Below, in pieces: positions 12,110 through 24,425 of a stretch of 64,000 bases of DNA. Origin of the DNA: Chrysomallon squamiferum (taxonomy: Eukaryota; Mollusca; Gastropoda; Neomphalida; Peltospiridae); the NCBI GenBank assembly GCA_012295275.1, contig CM022671.1, positions 16,290,956-16,354,955 of the forward strand. Reading direction: 5' to 3'. The position numbers and the translations under genes were made by a program. The stretch's first letter is position 1; each line of letters starts with the position of its first letter. Under the pieces are notes generated by a model. It was given only the letters and a program-made list of their open reading frames with translations, searched no databases and was not told where the DNA came from.

Positions 12110-12420
12110 TAGCTGTTTGAAAGCGAACTCAACGGGCCGCTGAGACAAGAGTAAACACTGTCAGTGCATTACTTGATTCAATAAGAAATTTGCTAACAAA
12201 ATGAGAAGACGGCACAGTGTTGTCATTACTTACATGTCAGTATTGATTGGTCAATATCCCATCATAACAGGCAGCCAATTACTGTGGAAGAGTTAAAATG
12301 ACACCGGGGTTAGGAAAACTCTCCATCAGTCAGTGAAGCATTCCAATTTGTAGACAAGTAGAGTTTTACTAATAAACAGATATAAAACCCATTTCCGCGA
12401 TATCACCAGATCAATAGTTC
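12110..12420. other. complex island next to the repeat
   Basis: Non-repetitive sequence, less AT-rich, including GCGAACTCAACGGGCCGCTG, a rare GC-rich word here. A consensus donor occurs on the minus strand near 12235, but no frame through it is open. Possible conserved non-coding element. Confidence 0.25.
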
Positions 12421-12726
12421 CAGAAATGAGCATCTCTGGGGTTTTTATAGCTTATTTCGTTTTGTTTTTCTTTCACCATTGCCCAAAATTCCCGAAAAAA
12501 AAAAAAAAAAAAAGTTGAAAAAAGAAAAAAAAGAAGATTTATTTCAGTTTGTCCACAATGACAGTTAAATAAATAAAGAAAAAAATAAATCATTTCAGTC
12601 CTAAAATGTATTGTTTTATCTAAAAAATCATTGTGAAATGTCAGACTTTTAATATCCTGCTTGTCAAATAATAAATCTTAAAAAAAAAAGAGAGAAGTTT
12701 TATCAAATTCACACACACATATACAG

Positions 12727-12890
12727 AGCTAGATAGAGAGAATGACAAAGATAAAGAGTGAAAAAACAGAGATAGGAAGATAGAAAGTGAGAAAAAAAGA
12801 GACAGGAAGATAGAGAAAGAGAGAAAAAGAAAAAGAAAGAAAAAGAAAAATAGAAAATAAGAAAGAGAAAAGAGAAAAATAAAACCAGAA
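12727..12890. repeat. polypurine tract with imperfect ~30-bp repeats
   Basis: About 160 bp of almost pure A/G on the plus strand, with repeated AGATAGGAAGATAGAAAGTG-like segments grading into AAAGA repeats. Mirror-type purine tracts of this kind can form triplex DNA. The long minus frames over it are Phe/Ser/Leu artefacts. Confidence 0.8.
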
Positions 12891-13134
12891 ACAATAAATT
12901 AAACATAAAAACAAAACAAAAAAACCAGAAAAGACATTAATATCTAAAGACTGTGCATGGTGGCTGTTTTCAATATTCAAGCTTCTAAAATATTCATCAA
13001 ATTCCATTTGACAACAACAGAGATGAATCGGTCTAATGAAACCCAATGGGACCGACAACATATGCTAAATAAAAGAGTCTGTCAAATAGATTAGACTATA
13101 AGACACCCTGGGACAATAAAATATATACTTTTAT

Positions 13135-13480
13135 TCCATTTTCGGGCTTTGCAGTCTGTACCGTGAATCAGTGGCCAGATACAGGTCCTCTGTGACTGTG
13201 TCTGATGCTAAGGCTCATATTTATGCTGGAATCAGTAAAACGTTAGTTAAATGGATGTTTTAAAACTTTACCACATGAGTTACCCATGATTTGATAAAGT
13301 GCTTCCTGGGACTGGCTGACATGCATAGCAAACTGTGGTTATACTGAATAGTTAATTAGTTATTATGCACAATTAACAAGAAAGACAATTTTTTTCCATA
13401 GTGGAGGAAGAAATGTGACTCAGTTTGTGTAGCCGTTTTGGCTGGAGAGAAACTGTTAATAAGATCAGTATTGAAAAGTT
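13135..13480. other. complex island
   Basis: Non-repetitive and less AT-rich. It contains the open frame described at 13155-13260. Exon or conserved non-coding element are both possible. Confidence 0.25.
13155..13260 (+). other. possible exon with stop, weak
   Basis: An acceptor-like TTCCATTTTCGGGCTTTGCAG ends at 13154. One frame is open for 35 codons (starting LYRESVARYRSSVTVSDAKA) and ends at TAA 13261-13263. No donor is convincing and no family is recognised. A frame this short is expected often by chance. Confidence 0.12.
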
Positions 13481-13967
13481 ATTAAAAAAAAAAGATTTTT
13501 TTTAGTGTAAATGCATGTACACTGCATTGCATACAAACAACTAATCTCCAGAACAACTGGGCTGTTATATACAGTGAGCTCTATTTGCTGGATGGATGAT
13601 GGCTTGCAAAAAAAAACACAAAACCAAAAAAAAAAACCTGAAAAAAACTTGATTTTGTTTTGTTCTGTGAAAATGGTGTATTTGAATAGTTCTTATTTGT
13701 ACACAAGTTACTGTTAGGTTTCATATTTCTCTGCTCAATATTAAGCTCAATTTACAATAAATGATTCACTGACACAATCCATGTGTTTATTTCACTTGGT
13801 TGATAAACATACATTTCTTTCTTTTTCTCAAATCAATCTGTTTTATTGATACCTTATCAAAATAGAATATAGAAAAGTGAGAAAAATATCAAATGTAATT
13901 TGAGAAGATAGTGAATGGAAGAAAACAATAAAAATAATATATTTTCTCTTCTGTCATGAAACAAAAA

Positions 13968-14140
13968 CGATAGCAGCAGCAACAACAATAACAGCATGAG
14001 AAACAACAATTACATCAACTGTATCAGTAACAACAGAAATGACAACAGCTGCAGCAACAACAGCAAATGAAACAGCAAGTGGTGCAACAACAACAACAAC
14101 AACAAAGCAACCACAACAACCACAGAAACAGCAATATCAA
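13968..14140. repeat. CAA/CAG-rich imperfect trinucleotide region
   Basis: Interspersed CAA, CAG and ACA triplets with a pure (CAA)n stretch near 14088-14105. The Cys-rich minus frame here is a repeat artefact. Confidence 0.8.
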
Positions 14141-14339
14141 GCATGAGATACAGTAATTGTAAGAAAAACCCATTTTGGTAATACTAAGCTGAAATACAAC
14201 AGCAGTGAAAATAACCAGCAACTCACTGTAATACTGTGATGACAAGTAGTGGAAAAGAAAAGCACTGTGCCTGTTGCCACATATGAATATACAACCAGTC
14301 TATCAATATACAACTCCAGTTAACCTTAATTATTCTGTA

Positions 14340-14880
14340 ATTACTTTCCATAGATGACATTCAAACTGATCATGTCCACGCTAATGACAAACAATCCAAA
14401 TTTTATCAGGCCTGTAAAACTTTCCCATTTGCTGCTAATCGGAAGTAGATGGAAAAGAAATCAAAGACATCGATATGGACAGGGCAGAGTAATGACTCGG
14501 CATCAATATCTAACAGAGGGAAGATGGCAAAATCACCGTTAATGAGAAAATAATGTCTTCTTGCAGTTGTTCATTTGTTTTCCTATCAAACAGCCTATAA
14601 AGGTGTGTTGACAGACCATGTTACATTTGGTCATCCACGGTTTTTTGTTAGTTCAAGGGAAAACTGTTGTTTTTGTGGTTTTTCTTTAACAAGCCGTGAT
14701 GACACAATGTGAAAGCAGGCGGCCATTAAATAATGTAACACTGTCAATAGAAGCCTCATTTGTATTGAACAACCTTTTAGCAGCTTATTGATGTTTCTGT
14801 AATTGCAATTTACATTGTTTGGATGCTTCAATTAACCCTTGTTGAAGACACACAATTATAGGGTCTCCTGTAATGCATGT
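14340..14880. other. complex island, good conserved-element candidate
   Basis: About 540 bp without repeats, mixed composition and many AT-rich homeodomain-like cores (ATTAAATAATG, TTAATTA-type words) next to GC-richer words such as GCAGGCGGCCATT. Short frames on both strands (14354-14542 +, 14631-14831 -) show no family similarity. Appearance suggests a regulatory element; this is inference only. Confidence 0.3.
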
Positions 14881-15419
14881 TCAGTTACAAGCAAGTTAAC
14901 ATCAGATTCTATTGTAAACAAAACATGCAAAAATAAATTGTTATATTTAGTAAACAGCCCAGTTTGGTAACTGTTATTTTTTTTTTGTAAGTGTTTACAT
15001 CCAGGTTTTTTTGTATTAATATGCCGATTTTTCTAATTCATTGCTTGTGAAATATAAATAATAAAAGTGATTGATAATCTGATCTGTTATTGAAAGTACT
15101 TCCTCAGTGGTTGGGTATAATGTGTTTCAGTGGAGTCTGTAGATGTAATTTAGTCATATATAAATAATCCCAACATTGTTAGATGACATAATATGAAGTC
15201 ATTTTACTGTCTATATTAACTAATTAATATTAATGACATTCACATTTTATGGTGGTAGTGCTGCAGAACACCACCCAAAGTATAGGTAATTTAATAAAAA
15301 TGTCTAAGTAGTCAGTAGTTTATTCATTATATTCTACACTGTATCTGGAGTCTTTGATTATATTCTACACCATGTAACCGAGCTTTCTCTTTTACTGTAT
15401 AAACCACATAACTTCCTTA

Positions 15420-16025
15420 ACTGAATGAGTGATTTCAAAAAAAAATATTTTTGCATGATCTAGACCAGTTAAAACTTTCCAGTTAAACTAATGGCAAAAA
15501 TTACTTGACAGTAAGCAGTGCGATGAATATTTGAGCAAATCACGCAATCTCCCCGGGTCTGGATGAATGGTTCATGAATTATGCTTGTATATTTCAGACA
15601 ATCTAAACCCATACTAATGGGGGAAAAAATTTATTTAAAGATAAATGGGACAATTATTATTTGAACAAACTCCTGGACTGTATTACTGATATAAATATGC
15701 TTGGACAATCTAGTCGAATCAAAATTTTCCCATTAAAACACTTAATTAATGGTAAATTATTCAATGATAAGCTTGGCAATGATTATTTGAACTGCCTCCT
15801 GGACTGGAAAACTGATATAAAATAGGCTTGGACAATCTAGACAATTTAAAACTTTTCCATTAAGCATAGATGAATGAAATGTTGTTTAATGATAAGCAGG
15901 TGCTATTGTCTGAACAAACTCCCGGACTGTATTACTGACATAAATATGCTTGCACAGTCTAGACCAGTTAAAAAGTTCCCATTAAAACACAAATTAACGA
16001 TAAATTATTCAGTGATGAGCAATGT
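15420..16025. repeat. degenerate ~120-bp tandem repeat, five units
   Basis: Units begin near 15420, 15535, 15660, 15787 and 15911. They share TTTGAACAAACTCC(T/C)GGACTG, ATTACTGATATAAATATGCT, TGGACAATCTAGACC and a final TAAATTATTCAATGATAAGC. Later units are the best preserved. Confidence 0.85.
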
Positions 16026-17100
16026 CTAGAGTTACCTGCATATCACATAACTGAATTACCTGCGGCAGTTATCAGGTAGTTATCATTAAACCTTAATGAA
16101 GAGGATAGCTTGAAAGCAAATTCAGTAAGATGTCAGAATTAATGTCATTATTAAAATATAATACGACAAGTCATGAAGTAACTGTTGAATTGTTATAAAG
16201 GAATATTTTCAATACACTTTTTGTTTTCTAAATAAAACAAAAAATATATCATAATAAACAAATAATCTTAAAAAGTATAAATATATGAAGTATTTTAATG
16301 TAATATTTCTCTATAATGTATTATTAATATCACTGGATGAAATAAATAATTAGGGAAATAAAGCCAAATGATTGTTTATAAATAATATTTACTATGTTTT
16401 CAAAACATCCTGCACTTTGTTTTATATAGGAAATCTGAATATTTATAAATACAGGTTAAATTTGCTATGCATGCTTGTAACTACCTAAATAAGGTTTAAT
16501 AACATGATTTTGGAAAAAGAAAGAAAAAGACTTCACCAAATGGCTCATGATGGATGTACAATTGCTTTTGATGCTTTAATACAGGAGGTATGTTAATTTT
16601 TTTCTAAAAACAAGTTCAGTTATCAATAAATATAAATCTGTTTTTGTTAATTTTAAATTTTATTATTATTATATATATATATATATATATATTTTAGTAT
16701 ATTAATAAGGTTATTATTTAGATCGCAAACTCAGCTATGGTTTGGTCTGATCATAAATCAATGACACAGAGCAATGACATTCAGAGATTTGATTCATTTA
16801 CAGACTAGTTTAAATGATGAACAAGTGCTTAACACCGATTCTTTCTCTGTGTATGATCTATAACATTATTCTGACATAATGATGTATAAGTAATGTCAAA
16901 CTCTTGATCGTTCGTGTACAAAAAAAATAATAACTTACCAAAACTTAAGAAGTAAAAAAAGAAACAATCATTATAAAGATTACAATAATTTAATCTCTTT
17001 AAATAGTGTTGACTTTATGAAATGGACAAATCATCCATGATCAAACTTTTTCATTTAGGAATGTATTTTCTTTTCTTTTTTTCTTCTTCTTCTTTTTTTT
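16026..17100. other. AT-rich spacer with (TA)n
   Basis: AT-rich sequence. A pure (TA)n of about 22 bp lies at 16671-16692. A long pyrimidine tract at about 17068-17100 leads into the island at 17100-17290 and would suit a splice acceptor. Confidence 0.6.
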
Positions 17101-17112
17101 CTGTTGAACCAG

Positions 17113-17262
17113 AAATTGAAACATGTCAAAGTTGATGAATTCACATCACACGATAAAGACGAAATTAGTGGAAGGCCAATTCTGCTGCAATCTCCCAGAC
17201 ACATCGCCATTTATGAGGGTAGAGAGCCATTAATCATCACCGTGAAGCCAAATCCATCACAG
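17113..17262 (+). other. possible coding exon after strong acceptor
   Basis: A roughly 35-base pyrimidine tract followed by CTGTTGAACCAG ends at 17112. From 17113 one frame is open for 50 codons to TGA 17263-17265. It starts KLKHVKVDEFTSHDKDEI and continues with RPILLQSPRHIAIYEG. The last phrase resembles the start of an immunoglobulin-like strand (Pro, hydrophobics, then EG), but that is far too little to assign a domain. It could be a terminal exon, or internal with a weak donor (GAGG then GTAGAG) at about 17219. The segment is clearly less AT-rich than both flanks. Confidence 0.22.
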
Positions 17263-17454
17263 TGATGCACCCACACATTAATTTTTGAGAACATGTGCTC
17301 AAGTGAGAAGGAAAAAAAAAAAATTCATTTACACAAACAATGTCATTATTTAATCACCTGTAAGAGGCAGAGGCCAAGTCAGAATGGATGTTTCATTGGT
17401 GACAGCTACAGATGGAGAAGCTGATCGCATTTTTTAAATCAAACATTCATTTTC

Positions 17455-17735
17455 ACAAATGGACAGTATCTCGTGTGATAAAGTCCCATACAGACAATAT
17501 CACAAAATGAAAAAAAAAAAAAAAAAAAACTTCACAGAAATTTTTTCAAATGGACTAAAATCCCAATCAGGCAATATTTCAGTGGAAAAAAAAAATCCCA
17601 TACCCAATGAGACAATAACCCAAAACAGACAAAATCAAAATGGACAAACTCCCACACAGATAATAACCCAAATGGACAAAATCCTGCAAAGACACTCTCC
17701 CAAATGGATGAAATCCCAAAGGGGCAATAGCATTC
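17455..17735. repeat. imperfect ~30-bp repeat (CAAATGGACAAAATCCCA family)
   Basis: Repeated phrases of the form CAAATGGAC, AAAATCCCA, CAGACAATA run with variable spacing and an interrupting A run near 17511-17528. The 96-codon plus frame (17459-17749) is produced by this repeat. Confidence 0.7.
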
Positions 17736-17739
17736 CATT

Positions 17740-20060
17740 TGAAGTATAGTGCTCTACTGGAATGATATTCTGTATGTGTAAGAGTATCTATATATATATA
17801 TGTAAACTATTACAAGATATTGTCTATATGCAACGCTTTCATATTCTTTTCATTTTCATATCTAAAGTGGAACTGAAAGCTGCATCTGCACTTAGGCCAG
17901 TACTTTCAGTTTTTTATTGATTGATTTCAGAATGTTTATTGAGTAAGTGTAAAGAATCAGATGATGGGTGTAGTATGTTTTGTGATCAGTCAATAATTAT
18001 TAATTACTAATCAGTCTCACTGCAACGACCCCATTACTAAAACCATCAGCTGTTTGCAGACTTAATTAATAATGCATTTACAGATATTAGTGTCACTAGC
18101 AACTGCACCAAGTGAAGAATTATCAATTACAAAAAATTCTCGAGTAAAACTGATATGTTGAATTAGGTGACGCAAGATAAGCAATATTAAATATCTTATC
18201 TTTTTTCTAATTTTTTTATTCATGTTTACATTAGGAAAATTAATGAACGATGGAAAGGTGAATCAATCATCCTGTCCGAATTAATGTTTCAGAACATTTG
18301 TAAGCAAGTGTGAAAACAAATGAATAATTCATTTAAGGTGACATTGTAATAATGTGTCAATGTGACAGACCACATCACATAGACATTTCATCATTTAGTG
18401 CACTGACAGAGTGTATTGTCATATTATTCATCTTTTACCACTCATTTTCTAATGCATTTTTCATTTCTGTTACCATCTAATTATTTATGCATGCCTATCT
18501 CATATATCCAAAAGTATACACACATATAATCAGGCATATAATGTTAATAATCTGTATGCATTTAAGTATGGAATTCTGGGATAGGATTGATTCCTGTGTT
18601 TCCTCCTTTTCGCTGACAACAGTCTACTAATCAAAAGAACCTTTTAGGACAGGAAATCCTGGTTTCCTCTACTACTGTACCAACAAAAGATGACACACTT
18701 GATTTTCTTTCACATTTTTTACATGACAGATTGCTCCTACATAATTTCTTGGTCTCAGAAAAGAAACTCTTAAGATATTCTTAAAATGGACATAGAAAGT
18801 AAAGTCTGTATAAGATAACACAGTTATCAGATTGCATGAGGAAGCAAAACTAAATGGGTTCCAAAACTACAGAAGATAAAAAAATTTTTTAAATCAATCT
18901 GGAACAGTGTGCTGTGAAAACAGCTGTTAATCTGGTTTTGTTTTAAAGTGATAACAGGTGTAAGACTGTTATTACCACATAAAACTAATGAGGAAGTAAT
19001 ATATATTTTTTTTAATTAAAAGACATTTATGTCACATATTTATCTCTACATGTCACATCTCACTGAAAAACCTACTGTCACTGATTGCATTACACTAAGG
19101 AATTCACTGACTTTTGGTACTGAAGAGTTACATACTAAAAGCGTGGTACAGCTGGACCTTTGTTTATTGAGTTATCCTAAATAAATATCTATTTATGGTT
19201 CTCAGAATTATTTTTACTTCCATTCTTGCTAATCAAATGATGCAGTGAAACATGAGCCTGTTCAGTTTTGACTTTGAGTTTGATTTTGTTTAAAACAATT
19301 ACTTTCTATTATGACTGCAGCATTTCCCAAATTATATAACTGACATATGGCTGCATCAGAATGCTGGATCCAAATTAAATTTTAAAAAATCTGGTTTTAC
19401 ATTTGTATTTGTGTATATATATATGTATGGATGGATGGATGTATGGATGAATGTATGGATGATGCATGGAATGCATGTATATTATTAACTTAACCTCTTG
19501 GTATATGTCATGGTAATATAGAAGATTCAAATGTTCATTGTGGACAGTGAATAGTATCTGAATTAAGTTATACTACTAATTAATGACTTAATGTTATTAT
19601 ACATTTGTTGACATTTCTCTTTTCTTTCAACATCATTTTAATTTTGGTGAAAAGAAAAGACTAACCATTACAACAACAGGAAAACAAGGAAGATACATCT
19701 TTAAATACCTCATTTAACAACATGAAGAAATCTTTTAATTAATGATGCCCCCAAACCCATTCTTTTTAACTGTTATTACACATCTATGGTTAAACATCAT
19801 CTAATGAGTCTACTCTTTTTACTTAGCAGTAATGGAGCTTTTATCTGTGCCTTCTTGCAGACAGGAAAATACATACCACTGTCTTCAGGGAGACAGTTGT
19901 ACAGCACTTTCAGAATGGGAAAAATGAGTCAGTCAGTGTACTAAGGAGGAGAAATCCTGCAGTCTGTGATGCCCAAGTACTCTTCTCAACACAGGTACAA
20001 AGACACCCCCCCACCAGGGATTATTATATATAGATGAATTTAATAGTTACAAGATGAGAT
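17740..20060. other. AT-rich DNA, no gene recognised
   Basis: Long AT-rich stretch with ordinary short frames only. A degenerate GGAT/GTAT tetranucleotide tract is at about 19425-19480. Segments near 18240-18420 and 19850-20010 are slightly more complex, but I see nothing specific in them. Confidence 0.6.
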
Positions 20061-20475
20061 ATTTTAATAGCCTTGAACAGTTTAGGTCAAATTGCCCATA
20101 TAACAATCATAAATGTAATCTAAAAATACATGATAGGGAAACAAAAAATAGTTTTCCCACAACTAATTTTTTTTAAAAGAAAAAGAAAACAGGAAAGTAA
20201 TATAAAAAGGATTTTCATATAAATCTCAGAGAAAAAAAGTGTGAAAATGTAAACAGTGTAATCTGGAATATTTTTAAATTGATGCACATATCAGTTCAGT
20301 GACTACAAATTATCCATACAACAGTCATAAATGTAGTCTAAAAATATATTAAAATATATGGAAATAAAAAACCAATTTTTTTAATCTCAGGAAAAAAAAT
20401 AAAAAAAAAAAAATATAGAGCATTTTCACATAAATCTCAGTGAAAAAAGTGAAAATGTAAACAATGTTATCAGTG
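20060..20475. repeat. diverged ~235-bp tandem duplication
   Basis: Two copies share ATAA(T/A)TGTA(A/G)TCTAAAAATA near the start and CATATAAATCTCAG(A/T)GAAAAAA followed by GTGAAAATGTAAACA near the end. Internal A/T runs differ in length. Confidence 0.7.
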
Positions 20476-20870
20476 AACAAATGGCTCATTTCAAATTACA
20501 GAGCAGAGCAAAACCGTTTTTAACAACAGAATTGCTGGAAATGTTTTAAAGCAGATCTAGATATTCATTATCTTCAAAGGTAATAACGATTCAGATGTTT
20601 TCTGTTGTTAAATAAATCATTTTAACTAGTTTAAATTAATCATACAGTTTACATTAAAATTAAATTTGTCCCAAAGTAAAAATAATGAGGACACTGTGAA
20701 TTTTAAACATATCTCCAACGACTGCAACAGAATGTAGACACATATGATATCCAGTAATTTATTTAACAATGAGCCTCTAAAATATAGTTTAATCTGAATA
20801 AAAACGTATCTGATAGACAATGTATCTTAATTATATTTACTTTAAAGAACAATGAACAAGTAAGAAAACG

Positions 20871-20881
20871 TGTGTGTGTGT

Positions 20882-20914
<33 letters not shown>
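20871..20914. repeat. (GT)n microsatellite
   Basis: TG repeats with one TA interruption. Confidence 0.97.
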
Positions 20915-20989
20915 GTGTACGTCATAACAGTAAAGAATTTTAAATTCTTTTATCTCAGCGTAATAAAGATAATAGGTTTTCAAATTTAT

Positions 20990-21260
20990 TAAATTTCCAA
21001 ATTAATATTGACAGTTTGTTAGCTTAGAACAAAAGAAACGATACTCAGGTGAAAGAATCCCATGTCTCCTGCTGGTTGATCTTCACAGTCTGTTTTTACA
21101 ACAAACACCAACCGTGAGGAACACAGGGCTCAGTTACACTCACTGCAGTTAACACCCTCCACTGTATTCCACTCACAAAACATGTTGCTTTATCTCCAAG
21201 TGAAAGCACACTTTTCCTGCCAGTAATAATGTTATTTCATCTGATGTGTGTTTATTGTTG
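20990..21260. other. complex island
   Basis: About 270 bp of non-repetitive, balanced-composition sequence between AT-rich flanks. No convincing frame. Conserved non-coding element is possible. Confidence 0.22.
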
Positions 21261-21329
21261 AAAACTCCAATTAACCTATTCTTCAAGAGCTGTGAAGAAT
21301 GTGCCTACATTTCAGCATGACTTCAGACT

Positions 21330-21780
21330 GCTCTAAGCTCTTACTAATGTCATAGAAGAAAAACTATCCAGTAGATAACATAGCAAGTTTTAAATCAAAT
21401 GAACTGAACTTTAAAATTCTCTTAGCTCTTACTAATGTCTGAGAAGATATTGTTTAAAACTAACCAGTAGATAATAAAACAGTTTCAGACCAACTGAACC
21501 AAGTCTTACTAACATTATAAAAGATATATAAAAACATTCCAGTAGATAATAAAACAATTTCAAATCAACTTAACCAAACTTTAGAATTCACAAAATTCTT
21601 GCTAATATCACTGAAGATATTACTAAACATCTATCCATTTAGATAAAACAATTTCTAACCAGACTTGTAATGAAAAACTTATATAAGTGGTTCAAATTGT
21701 TGCTGATGTTTTAGAATAAATTATTAAATAATACCCAAACAACAATTTCAAAGCAAACTTTCAATGTAACATTTAAACTA
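21330..21780. repeat. degenerate ~92-bp tandem repeat, five units
   Basis: Units share CTTACTAATGT(C/A), GAAGATATT, CCAGTAGATAATAAAACA and a TTTCAAATCAACTGAACCAA-like phrase. The first three units are clearest and later ones fade. Confidence 0.75.
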
Positions 21781-22484
21781 GAGCAAGCTGCAGCATATGT
21801 TACAGAACAGGATAACATAAACAATTCCAGTTGAGAAAAAAACATCAACATTATACAATTTCAAATTTATCAGGAAATTTTAATGTAAACTTACCATTAA
21901 CTTAAGCATTTCAACTCATTAAACGTTAGATACAACTGTTTCATTTGACATTTGTATTTATGAGTTATGCCAAGCTTACGAATATATTGCAAGAACATAA
22001 TCTGCACAATCTAAAAAAGAAAGAAATTATGTTTTTCAAATCACAGACAGATTATCTGTTTTCAGTGACTTTTTTATGACTTTATGAATCTGGTCTCACA
22101 ATTATAATGCAGAAAAGAGACTCCAGTCTAGCAGGATGACATTAAATATCCATTGAAGTCTGGGATACATTTTTGAAAAAAAATATAAAGCATCTTGAAA
22201 CAATTACAAATTCTTTATCTGTTACAAACATATTTTTTCAAATTTAGGGGAAAAAAAAAAAAAAGTTTTAAAATGCTGCAGACTAATGAAGCATAAATTG
22301 ATTGTTACAGACAAAGTAGATATATTATTATAACCACTTTTTCTTAAAACAAAATACTCAGACAAAGGTAATAATTCTAGTGAAATATCCAGGAATATCA
22401 AAATAGATTATAGTTTAATTAAAATCACTGCTTCCAGCATTTTCTTTTTGTAAAACTTTTCTATTTGCTATAAAAAAAAAAAAA

Positions 22485-22517
<33 letters not shown>

Positions 22518-22882
22518 AAATTATTAAGAACTTAAAATTGACCTGTTTTAAATATTCACTCATATACTGCAAACAGAGAGACACATACGTACATCATTAT
22601 ATACAGCCTGTTTGTGTCAGTAAACACAAAAACAAATACAGTATATATATTCATTCTTCTGAGAACACAGAAGTCCTACACTGGGTTCGAAGGAGTTCCA
22701 GATGCCTGGCGAAATACTGCCTAGCTTACCATGTCACAACTTTTCAGGTTAATATGTCTGATCTAAATACCCTCCGAATTTCAGGATTACTTGAGCAGTT
22801 AAAATATTTTTCAAACAGATTTTTATGAGAGATAAAAAAGAAAGAGAAATATAGCGATACATCAAGCAGCTGACACTGAAAG

Positions 22883-22933
<51 letters not shown>

Positions 22934-24020
22934 AGAAGGAAAAAGAAAAAAAAAAGAGAAAAATTTCTATGCTGGTTACATGGTAAAGGAAACTTAGATA
23001 TGTAATGACTTTTGCAGAAACTCTCTGGATAAAACAAGCAGTGTGTAAACTAAAGTAGCATTCATGCCAAACCAGATCAACTTCTTCTGTACAAACAAAC
23101 AAATAATATTTTTTCACAGATCACATTCCTTCACTGGATAATTCATCATAAACACTGGTTATGTTTTCTGAATAGAGGGTTTTTTTTTTTTTTTTTCTGC
23201 TGCAAGAACAGTGGACAGATTTATTTTTAAACAATGAAGACAACACAAGATTTTCTTCATCTTAAATAAATATACAGTAGTTTTATTTCTTACAAAAAAA
23301 AAAAATAACTGAAAGTGTCTTCTAATACAAATCTTTTCTTTCTGTCTGGTTGTTTGTCTGTTTGTCTAAAAAGATCAACACAACTTCAGTTTTTGATGAA
23401 TTATCTATTTAACCAGTGTTAACTTTTCTTCCAGTATTGTTTAAGCTGACTTTTTCAGTGCAGTTGCTGATCATTGTAAGTGATAAATAGGCCATAAGAG
23501 AGCAGTGAATTTGAACTTTTCATATTTAGGGATTTAAAAAAAAAACATTTTTTTTTTGGCAAACAACATTTTCTCCTGCACTCTTGAACTGACTCACTGA
23601 TGCCAAGCTGCCAATTCATACTTTCCTCTGAGTCAAGTTTTCAAATTTTTTCAATTTATCAGCCTAATTTTTCAATTGATGCATGCATGACACGACAAAT
23701 TCACTTTTTGTATTCACAGTACTTGTGGTTATAGTGAAAAATGGCTAATCTTAATTCTTTATATTCTTAAATGTATTTTATTATGATAAGCATGCTATAT
23801 TTATTAATGAAAGGTCCATTATATAAATTACTAATAAGTGGATTTTAAAATTATTTATTCCCATTAGTTTAGCATTTAAATATTTAGAACTGCTGAAAGT
23901 GGACCTTATTTATATGGTATTCAATTGTCTTTTTTTTCAGAATAACTAAAAATTCTATAAGGTTTTCTTTTTCAGTACTTACTCTTCATTTGACAAAATT
24001 CACTTTCTTTTATGTTTTAC
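21781..24020. other. AT-rich DNA with long A runs
   Basis: A runs at 22472-22515 (one C interruption) and a pure A46 at 22885-22930, with smaller A/T runs near 22250, 23181 and 23537. A GGTTCGA-containing word near 22686 is discussed under rejected items. The Phe-rich minus frames here are poly(A) artefacts. Confidence 0.65.
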
Positions 24021-24024
24021 AAAA

Positions 24025-24425
24025 GTTGTCATTAATTATAATGTACCAAAAAACAACAAGAAAAAAAAAACCTCAAGCAAAAGACATCACCCAGATGGAA
24101 CCTACATATAGATATCATTAACTGTAATGTGAAAAAAACAAACCCAAACAAAGGCCATCACCCAGATGTAACATATTTATAAATATCAACGTCATTAATT
24201 ATAATGTGCAAAACATTCATCATACAAAACCCATCACCCAGATGCAACTTATGTGTAGACATCAGGCTATTAATTGTAATATGAAAAAAAAAACCCACCC
24301 AACATCCCCAAACAAAGGCCATCACCCCACACATCACTTACATATAAATATCAAGTCATTAATTATAATGTAAAGAAAACCCAATCCAAAACAAAAGCTT
24401 TCACCCAAAAGTAACCTGTGTGTAG
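24025..24425. repeat. degenerate ~80-bp tandem repeat, five units
   Basis: Units share AAAGGCCATCACCCAGATG, an AACTTATATATAGATATCA-like part and CATTAATTATAATGTG followed by an A run. Diverged but clearly in tandem. Confidence 0.85.

Noticed and set aside
22680-22740. GGGTTCGAAGGAGTTCC as a tRNA T-arm / SINE B-box
   Set aside because: The TTCGA core matches, but the flanks do not form a T-stem and no A-box lies at the proper distance upstream.
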